The position numbers were made by a program, and so were the translations under genes. A stretch of 64,000 nt of DNA, taken from NCBI GenBank assembly GCA_026075535.2, contig AP026538.1, positions 14,144,337-14,208,336 of the forward strand, written 5' to 3'. Under the pieces are notes generated by a model. That model worked only from the letters and a program-made list of their open reading frames with translations. It did no database searches and had not been told where the DNA came from. Source of the DNA: Tricholoma matsutake. Its lineage: Eukaryota > Basidiomycota > Agaricomycetes > Agaricales > Tricholomataceae. Positions 56,656 through 64,000 of the stretch are shown piece after piece. Each line of letters begins with the position of its first letter. Position 1 is the first letter of the stretch.

Positions 56656-58212
56656 TCAGAGATGGTACCTGTTCTTATATGCTGTCAGGATCTCAGGGGC
56701 ATTCTTCAGGTTCGATTCAGGTTCCCACGTGTTTTCAGATGTCGGGTAGTCAACCCATTTTATGAGGTAATGGCGTGTCTTGCCGTGCTTCTTGTGTGTG
56801 ATGATCGCTTCCACTTCGTATTTGTTTTCTCCTTCCATGAGGTCAGGTGGTGGAGTCAGGAAGTTCCGTCCATGAGTGTCATTCTCATGGTATCACTTGA
56901 GTAAGGCCACATGGAATACCAGGTGGATCTTCCATCTCAGTGGCAGTTTCAGTTGATATGTCATTCTCGACAGGGCATCTTCAATCAAGAAGGGCCCTTC
57001 TCGTTTTGGTGCCAATTTTCTTGTTGGGTAGCCAATCTTCAGGTTCTTGGAGTCAAGCCATACTTGTTCTCCAACCTTGAACGGTTCATATCGCCCTTTT
57101 GTTTGGGCAGCCATAGCCTGTCTGGCTAGTTCGTGTGCAGCAAGAGCTTCCCTTCTCACAGCGAGAAGTTCCTGGATTCTCTGTTCGGCGGCCGGCACAT
57201 TCGTCTTTTTGTATGGGGTGGGGATAGCACGTGGTTGATATCCCATCATCAAGTAAAACGGCGAGTGTTTTACTGCGGAGTGCATTTTCTGGTTGTGCGT
57301 GAATTCTGCCATTGGGAGATAACGCTCCCAATCTTCTGGTTTGTTCAAACAGAACATGCAGAGGTAAACTTCTAGTTCTTGGTTTACTCGCTCCGTTTCT
57401 CCGTTGGTCTGGGGGTGATAGGTGGTGCTCATGGATAGCTTAATCCTGAGCAATTGTCCGAGTTCTCAGAAGAGTTTGGACACGAATCGAGGGTCTCTGT
57501 CTGAGATGATTCTTCTGGGGAGTCCAAATCTTGTGTATACATGGTGCAGGTAAAGGTCTGCAGCGCCAAGTGCATCGATCATCTTCATGCAAAGGATAAA
57601 AATTACCCCCTTCATAAGACCATGGTCTACCACGACCATGATTGAGTTGAATCCATTTATCACGGGCAAGTCCATGATAAAATCTGTCGTCACCAGCTCG
57701 AATGGTCTGCTGGCATCAGATGATATCGGTGTCGGTGGTGGGGTCATTGGGTGTGTATTCACTTTCATTTGCTGGCACTTTGCGCAGCCTTCGACATATT
57801 TCTTGATGAAGTTGGCCATTCCTGGCCACCAGTAGTCTCGTCGGATCAGTTCGATCGTCTGCCATTGTCCAGGGTGTCCTGTCGTGATGCCATCATGGTA
57901 TTTTCGTATGATCGCTCGGCGGAGGGTTTTGTCCTGTGGCACATAGCATCTGTCTTTGAAAAAGAGCAGGCCATCTTCGAATTTCCAGTCCTCCAATGCA
58001 GACTTGATTGGGGGAGTTCCGTTGTTTTTCAGGGCTCGTAAAGCGTCATTTACGAGGTCGTCCTTCATTATTGCTGAGACCAGGGCTCCCTGGAGCTCAG
58101 TGTTGATTGTTTTCACAAACAGTTCGTCAGCAAGGATGGTCTTGTCCTTGTTATCAGTGTCTTCTTCGGCTATGTGATCTGCTCTCCTCGATAGGGTGTC
58201 AGATTGTACCAT
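56656..58212 (-). pseudogene. Element K integrase and chromodomain
   Basis: Zinc domain RKYHDGITTGHPGQWQTIEL...CAKCQQMK; core LVTTDFIMDLPVINGFNSIM, VVVDHGLMKG (first Asp kept, basic residues altered), RIISDRDPRFVSKLF, then after a break MLRIKLSMSTTYHPQTNGET with ERVNQELEVYL. C-terminal SH3-like part KVGEQVWLDSKNLKIGYPTR and a separate frame with the chromodomain EVEAIITHKKHGKTRHYLIKWVDYP (56656-56838). The stops between blocks are TGA. Confidence 0.88.
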
Positions 58213-59941
58213 CTGTGATCCCGGTACATGTTGTAGCTTCAGGTCAAATTGTGACAGGTAGATGGCCCATCTAGCCTGTCATCGGTTTAGTTTCTGTGGC
58301 TGATGGAAGTACATCAGGTTCTTGTGATCGGATAATACTGTCACAGGGAACGGCATCCCCTGTAGGTAGTGTCTCCATGTTTATCACTCCCAATAGTTCT
58401 CAGTCGTATATCTCATAATTTCTTTCCACTTCATTGAAAGAATGCGAGATGTATCTGCATGTGTGCCAGTCTCCGTTGGCGTCCTGTTGTCTGAGTACTG
58501 CGCCTGTCGCGAATTTTGAGGCATCAGATTCTACCACAAATGGTTTTGTTGCGTCTGGCATCAGCAGTACTGGGGTTTCGTTGAATTTCCTTTTTAGTGC
58601 ATCAAACGACTGCTGGCAGCCGTTCGTCCATTCAAATTTCTGGTTCTTCTTCGTCAAGTCATTCAGCAGTCTGGCCAGATCTGCAAAGTGTCCGATGAAT
58701 CGTCGATAGAAGTTTCCGAATCCTAGGAAGGATCTTACATCCTTCACTGTCCTTAGCGTGGGCCAGTCCTTGATCCCAGCCAGTTTCGTGTTGTCCATTG
58801 CAAGTTCATTGGGTCTGACGATCATGCCCAAGAACTCGACTTCCTGTACGTTGAATTTGCACTTCTCTATTTTCAGGTAGAGATCACATTGTTGTAGTCG
58901 TTCGAGGACCCTTCCGGTCCTCATCCGGTGTTCCTCTTCTGTCTTTGAGAAGATCAGGATGTCGTCCATATAGATGACGAGCCATCCTTCATCTAGCATA
59001 TCTTGGAAGAGATTGTTCATCATGGCCTGGAATGTTGCCGGTGAGTTGCACAGCCCCAAGAACATCACCATTGGCTTGAATAGCCCTTGGTTAGTCTTGA
59101 ATGCTGCCTTCCACTCATCTCCTTTCTTTATCCGTATGTTATGATATCCCCATCGAATATCAAGTTTCGTGAAAAATCTCGCTCCCTTCAGCTTGTCCAA
59201 GAGGTCTCTGATCAGTGGCAGGGGGTAGTTGTTCCGGATCGTTCCTTCGTTCAGATAGCAATAGTCTTGGCAAGGTCGTAGAGCGTTGGAGTCCTTCTTT
59301 GACACGAAGAAGAATGGGGATGCCATGGGTGATTTCGACAGTCAGATGTATCCTTTCTCCAGGTTTTCATCTAGAAACTCATTGAGTTTCTCTTGTTCTT
59401 TCGGCATCAATGGGTAGACTTTGCAATCCTTTGGTACAAAGCCTTCCTTCAGGTCGATCGCATGATCCCATGGTCTTGATTCTGGGAATCGTTCTGATGC
59501 GGCTTTCTCGAATACCTGTCTGTACTTCTGGTATTCGGGTGGCAGTAAATTGTCCAGGGTCTGTTGGCTAGTCTCCTTTCCCTCCTCTTGTTCGTGTGCT
59601 AGTCGTTGGGATATGGATGTCTTTGCTCTGATCCATATGTCCGAGTTGAGTAGGTACCGTGGGGAGCCCTTGCCTTTCATGAGCCTGCTGATCGTGTTCA
59701 TTTTTCGGATGTATCTGTGTGTCAGCTCTCGATGTTCCTCTGTCAGGGGCAGTTCTATGTCTGGTCCAAATAGGCCAATGACCGGTTCGCCTCGCATGTA
59801 TGCGATCAACACCGAGTCATCGTTGATTGTGTCTCGTTCAGGGGTCTGGTTCGTCATCCATATGTCCATGCCTGCATCTGCCAGTAGTTCTTCGTCGGGT
59901 ACCTCTTTGACCTTTACCTGAGAGGGGGTCTCCCTGGGCAT
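58213..59941 (-). pseudogene. Element K reverse transcriptase and RNase H
   Basis: Pre-RT linker (59941-59342) ends WDHAIDLKEGFVPKDCKVYP...NLEKGYI, a TGA, then [22 protein letters not shown] palm has [14 protein letters not shown] with both catalytic Asp. RNase H begins [23 protein letters not shown] codons at YEIYD*ELLG and LNR*QARW (arginine in relatives). The tail QSDTLSRRADH leads into the integrase. Confidence 0.88.
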
Positions 59942-60007
59942 AGGTATTTCAGCGTTGATGGTACCATGATCTGGAGTCCTATGATCGTGGGTCGGGGTAG
60001 TCTGTTG

Positions 60008-60595
60008 TCAAGGGTAGTTTATCCTGTTTCGTAGTGTCGTTTTCATGTTCCTTTTGCTGGTGCTTCCCTCCCCTGTGGAGGTTAGCAATTCCTTCATCCT
60101 TTGCACAATTCGTTGTGCCCTGTCGCATTCTTTGTTTTTGCCCTTTTCCCGTTGTTTCTTCTTCTGGTTTTCTCGGGTCTTGGCGACAACACATTGTGCT
60201 GCTTTGAGGCCTCTGGCTTGTTTAGGGGTGTTGCTGCTCCTGGTCTTTGCAACAGCTATCTGGACAGAATTTAGTTCTTTTGCTTTCCTCTCTGAAAGCC
60301 TTTCTCTTGTTTTTGCCACGGCCAATCAGGCTCAGGCAAGGCTCCTCTCTTTTTCTTCAGCGAGCCTTTCTCTCATCTTTGCCACAGCTAGTTGTGCTCA
60401 GGCAAGGTTTCTCTCCTTCTCTTCGGAGAGTCTTTTTCTTGTTTTGGCCATGATGTGTCGAATTCGTGCCATTCTGTCATTTGGCGCCTCCCTTTCAGTG
60501 TCTACCCTAGGAAGGTTTAGGGTGTTTGGGAGGGCCCGTTCGGCTCTTCTTGTCTTTTCCAGGATCTGCTGGATTTGAGCCTGTCGTTCTTCATC
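60008..60595 (-). pseudogene. Element K repeat-rich linker between protease and RT
   Basis: At least four imperfect repeats of about 25-28 residues around AVAKTRERLSEEKEKNLA (variants MAKTRKRLSEEKEKN, AVAKMRERLAEEKERS, AVAKTRERLSERKAKE), separated by former Arg codons now TGA (LA*AQ, LA*A*LAV). The repeats would form a continuous charged helix or coiled coil in the polyprotein. The end reads KQREKGKNKECDRAQRIVQR and is Lys/Arg-rich. Confidence 0.65.
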
Positions 60596-61015
60596 TCAGA
60601 ACTCAAAGGTTCCCTTCTTCCAATCAATGATTGGGTTTATCTCCCACAGCCATGGCAGGCCCAGGATTACCGATTCTTTGCCTAGTCTGGCGACTAGGTA
60701 TTCTATCGGGTAGCTCCTTCCATTGATGTGGAGTCTTCCTTTCATGCATCTGGTGATCGTTCCCTGCTTGTTCAGGGTCCCGTCTACGTTTGTGGCCCGG
60801 ATGGTGCGGCCTAAGGGATATGTTCTGATCCCTTCTCGTTCGACGAAGTTCGAGTCGATAAAGACTCCTCCTGCTCCAGAGTCGAGGAGCGCGTTTGTTG
60901 TGACGTCTTTCCCATTGTCTGACTCAGCTACCCGAATAGACAGGCACATAGATTGTCTATTCATGGTAGCTAAGAGTACAGACCCTAGGGAGACTACAGT
61001 GGTGACTGGCATCAT
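60596..61015 (-). pseudogene. Element K aspartic protease
   Basis: 140 codons with the active-site motif NALLDSGAGGVFIDSNFVER and the C-terminal ESVILGLPWLWEINPIIDWK signature of retroviral-type proteases (ILG-PWL). The frame itself is uninterrupted; upstream and downstream parts of the polyprotein are broken. Confidence 0.85.
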
Positions 61016-61029
61016 ATCAGGCCACTGTT

Positions 61030-62200
61030 CTAAAAACCCGATTCCTCCATGAGGTTGAGGGCTCGTTCCTTTTCTTCTTCATCTAGTTCATCCAGCATTG
61101 TGCGGATCTTCAGGTAGGTGTCCACCCCAGTCTTCTTCTGGGTGAGGCAGTTTTGGTAGGGAGGAGGCGCTGACCCCGTCTGAGTGGGGTTCTTTCCATC
61201 CCTGTGGTCGGACGATCGGTGTCCCAGTTGGTGGCAGATGAAACACAATCCCTTTCGGAGGTGTTCCACACGTTCTTGGTTTGTCAGTCGGTTGATGTCG
61301 AGAGAGGGCTGTCCTTTCTTTGTCATTTCTTTTGTCATCTGGTTTTGCCTGGTCTTCCCCAGGATTGCCATGGCCAGTTTCCATTGGCCCTCGTATTTTG
61401 AAGCTGCCTTTATCCAGCCTTTGAGCATGTTGGGCACTGTCTCCATTGTGTGTACCCTCTTCAGTAATTTGGGATGCAGTCCGTCCATGAAGTACTTGAT
61501 CATGGCTGCATCTTCTGTGATTCCCATCCTGTCTTTCAGGATGCGGAAATTCATCACATAATCTTCGAGGTTCCCTGAACCTTGTTTGAGATTCTTAATC
61601 TCTGTCTTTGCCGTTCTGGTGTCGTCGATCGGTGAGAAGGCCTCTAGGACCTTCTGTCAGAAGTCTGCATATTCACCGAGTCCCTCGGACTGGTGTTGGT
61701 TAACGAATGCCTGCACCCAGGCAGCTGCTGTCCCTCCATTCATGAAGGACAGTGTGAAGATGATCTTCTTGTCATTTGTGTCATAGACCTGATCATTGAT
61801 TCACAAGTACAGGTCTATCTCCTGCAGGAACTTGGTGGTCTTGGTCCGCTCTCCTGAGAAGTCTGTGGGTGATCAGATTCAAATGTCCTTCACGGACATC
61901 GTTGGTGCAGTTGCGGGTTTGGACATCTTGTTATAGAGGTCGTTGGCTTTGTCTGTTAAGAAGTGGGTGGATGTTTCAGGTGGGGGTGTGTGCGGTTGTT
62001 CAAAGTCTTTGTCAGTGAGGAAATCTCCTCGTTGTCTGTCTGTTGATCCGTAGAACCAACGCTGTGCTGGGGTCGAGTAACGGACTAGTCTTCCATTGTA
62101 TCAGTACCAAGATGAACCTAGCTGGGGTTCCGCTTCTCTTGGTGGTTGGTCTGGGGTTTGTCTAGACCCGGGTCGCTGTGGTGTGTATCGAGACGTATTG
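61030..62200 (-). pseudogene. Element K gag
   Basis: The N-terminal part (about 62200-61560) is broken by TGA codons at KDI*I*SPTDF, DLYL*INDQ and YADF*QKVL. An intact segment (61557-61030) reads MNFRILKDRMGITEDAAMIK, FMDGLHPKLLKRVHTMETVP and a zinc-knuckle-like CFICHQLGHRSSDH in which the fourth ligand is His rather than Cys. The C-terminal part KIRTMLDELDEEEKERALNL is helical and acidic. Confidence 0.82.
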
Positions 62201-62228
62201 CCTACACCTAGGTAGGTGGGCTAGCAGA

Positions 62229-62240
62229 TAGTTTAGATCT
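62229..62240 (-). promoter_or_regulatory. Putative self-priming site (PBS) of element K
   Basis: Minus-strand AGATCTAAACTA begins two bases after the LTR end and is perfectly complementary over 12 nt to TAGTTTAGATCT inside the LTR (plus-strand 62467-62478). A TATAA box (minus, 62508-62512) lies about 30 bp upstream of that segment, so it would form the mRNA 5' end. Confidence 0.6.
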
Positions 62241-62242
62241 TA

Positions 62243-62936
62243 TGTTAAGGGCGAAGCCTCAACCACTCGATCTAGTCAATGTCGTTCGACGAGGTGCTTC
62301 CTCGACGAGTCATTTGGCACTAGTCTTACTCGGAGCATCTGACATAAGATAGGTAGTGCACTCTAGCAGGGCTTCTGCATAGAGTCATTCAGGTTCATGC
62401 ACTAAGGGGCTTCCTTAGTGGTTTCGAGTAAGTTCGTGAGTTGCAAGTTAAGGCTGTAGAATGCCTAGATCTAAACTAAGGACATCCCTACTACGAGTCG
62501 CAGTACTTATACTATGAGGGAGGTCCTTATCGTCCAATTGGAAAGATAGATGCGTATCAAGTAAGAATAGAAACAATAGGCCTCATGCCTTGCATGAGGC
62601 GTCCGATGTCATGGAGTGCTGCGGCACAGCATGTCAGGAAACAATAAGAGATAAGCCTCATGCCTAGCATGAGGCATCCGATGTCATGGACCTCATGTCA
62701 AGAGGCTGTTGTATCACAGCATGTGTGGGAGTGGGTTCGGGTGCATGGAGTCACCATGCATCAAGGGTGCCTTCCACAGGAAGGGGATCAAATGCATGCA
62801 GTCGGCATGCGTCATGCATGTGTCTGGTGTCAAGGGCATGCCCTAGGCATGAATCATGGAGTGCCTCCTGTCTGGAGGGGATTGTCGGGTCAGTCGGGTC
62901 GGTCGGGTTCCATGAGTTACAAGGAAAATTGTAACA
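62243..62936 (-). repeat. 5' LTR of element K
   Basis: 694 bp, promoter-bearing copy. CATG-rich palindromes at about 62580-62600 and 62656-62676 lie 70-170 bp above the TATAA box. About 31 differences from the 3' LTR, nearly all C/T or G/A. Confidence 0.93.
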
Positions 62937-62952
62937 CTACCCTTATAGATGT

Positions 62953-63575
62953 GCTCCCCTCCATCAATGCTGATGATGCCACAACATCCGAAGCAGTGAA
63001 GACTCAAGCGAAGAAGTGGTCAGATCAAGAAATTGAAGACCTCATTTCTTTCTTGTACAACCGCCATTCTGAAGCCAGCTCTCCAGGGAACTTCAAGCCA
63101 GTCGTCTGGATGGCAGCTAAACTGCATCTTGACACCAAGCACCCACATTCTCTGAGAACAATAGCTGCCATCAAAGCCAAGTTTACTATGGTGCATGATA
63201 TAATCACTCTACATCCTTTTCCTCCATTTTACCATTCTACTAGTATAAAGATATGTACAGAGTGGTTGAGGATTACTATGGAAGGTTGGGAATGGGTGCA
63301 ATGCCTGCTGGATTAGGTATCTGGGTACAAATGAGTGCCAAGTTTCAACATTACAAGGATTTTGAGAAACATTTAGGGAAGGAATGGGTACATTGCTATT
63401 ATATTGCTATTTTCATATGTATCTGACCTTCAAATCGCAGAAAAGGTACTGTCGTCAGCTCCTCAATGCATCATTTCCACAATATGCAAAAATGCAAGTG
63501 ATCATGGAGAAATCTATCATGAAAGGTCAATTTTACCCCGCAAGACGGCTTGACTTTCATGGATGTTGTTGATCC
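62953..63575 (+). pseudogene. Myb/SANT-like DNA-binding gene fragment beside K
   Basis: After an acceptor-like CCCTTATAG (62950) the frame reads LPSINADDATTSEAVKTQAK, then KWSDQEIEDLISFLYNRHSE and FKPVVWMAAKLHLD...TIAAIKAKFTMVHDII: the Trp-x-Glu and K-A-KF pattern of the Myb_DNA-bind_3-type domain found in fungal regulators and PIF/Harbinger partner proteins. The frame ends at 63316 with TAG, and a second frame (63252-63386) reads YRVVEDYYGRLGMGAMPAGL, followed by a plausible GTACAT...CGCAG intron and exon KRYCRQLLNASFPQYAKMQV. Element K is inserted immediately upstream, so the 5' part was probably severed. Confidence 0.5.
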
Positions 63576-64000
63576 AGCCCTCCCATCAATGTTGTCATGT
63601 CCTTTACTAGGCCAACTACCTGCAACAGCCTCATCTTCACTCTCTATCCTATCAGTCTCGACAACGACTCCATACTCAGCCCCTCTTGCTTTGGTATTCT
63701 CACAGCCCCTGCATCCCATTACATCAGCATTCTCACAGCCCCCTGCTTTGGCATCTTGTGCATCCCCCTACATCAGCATCCTCACATCCCCCTACCCTGG
63801 CATCAGCTCCTAGCATGCCCTCAGTGAATCGAAGTCATTGGGAAAATGCAAATGGGCATTGGGGGATGATCACATGCCCGATCGGCCACCATCCAAAACT
63901 GCTTTGAAGCCACAATCAAGTGCAATGACATTGACAAAGACCAATACAAGCATCTCTGCTCTCATTGGAGCAACTGGGGCCATCAACAATCTTAATATGA
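63576..64000. other. Ser/Pro-rich low-complexity tail, no clear gene
   Basis: Repeats of CCCATTACATCAGCATTCTC / CACAGCCCCCTGCTTTGG at 63700-63800 give open frames in all three plus frames. May belong to the 3' part of the SANT-like gene, but no motif supports a frame. Confidence 0.3.

Larger units (their letters stand above)
54962..62936 (-). mobile_element. Element K: Ty3/gypsy chromovirus with complete ends, decayed genes
   Basis: 694-bp LTRs (54962-55655, 62243-62936) of equal length, ends TGTTAAGGGC...GTAACA, perfect target duplications CTACC (54957-54961, 62937-62941). Right to left: gag, protease, repeat-rich linker, RT, RNase H, integrase, chromodomain, extra ORF, polypurine tract (CGGGGGGGTAA at 55656-55668). 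About eight TGA stops at arginines. LTRs differ by about 30 of 694 bases, almost all transitions. Confidence 0.94.

Overview
The window reads as transposon-dense nuclear DNA of a filamentous basidiomycete, most likely an Agaricomycete. The evidence is Ty3/gypsy chromoviruses with C-terminal chromodomains, Helitron Rep proteins of the DUF6570/Helitron_like_N type, copia fragments, and the few non-transposon genes, which carry 45-60 nt GT-AG introns. I saw no rRNA, no convincing complete tRNA and no prokaryotic organisation. The assignment is inference from gene families, because no search could be run.

Layout. 1-22190 is an old minus-strand chromovirus (A), truncated by the window edge. Into its integrase gene went plus-strand element B (617-14344), and into B's pol went a young minus-strand element C (5296-11343; both LTRs 426 bp and identical by eye, perfect TSD AGCCC). 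A second insertion in A's integrase region is D (15373-17926), an odd TIR element with minisatellite arms, two tRNA-like modules and hairpin-bearing 150-bp tandem units. 22931-24101 is a solo LTR. 25.4-27.0 kb is the N-terminal part of a Helitron, joined to an inverted copia gag fragment (27.0-27.8 kb). 27817-29317 is a compact gag-only copia-like element (H) with perfect TSD. 30196-30749 is the one intact host-type gene: two exons encoding a predicted secreted protein of 168 residues. 31.1-34.0 kb holds a zinc-finger-like gene remnant and two minisatellites. 34467-38245 is a second Helitron Rep region carrying a 336-bp hAT-type MITE. 38246-47173 is gypsy element E, its 3' LTR cut in half where it meets element F (47174-51500). 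51.76-53.84 kb is a multi-exon decayed host-type gene. 54962-62936 is chromovirus K (perfect TSD CTACC), inserted beside a Myb/SANT-like gene remnant (62.95-63.6 kb).

How the parts relate. Age and damage track each other. LTR divergence falls from roughly 7% (A, only 58 bp visible) through about 5% (B) and 4.5% (K) to none seen (C), matching the nesting order. Nearly every in-frame stop I checked in the old elements is TGA where arginine is expected (CGA to TGA), and LTR differences are mostly transitions, many at CpG. This is the footprint of CpG methylation/deamination or a RIP-like process. C, H and the secreted-protein gene lack it. Elements B, C and K share a self-priming signature: a putative primer site two bases inside the LTR, complementary to an LTR segment about 30 bp below a TATA-like box. 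B and E carry antisense coiled-coil genes between pol and the 3' LTR, while F and K carry sense-strand extra ORFs there.
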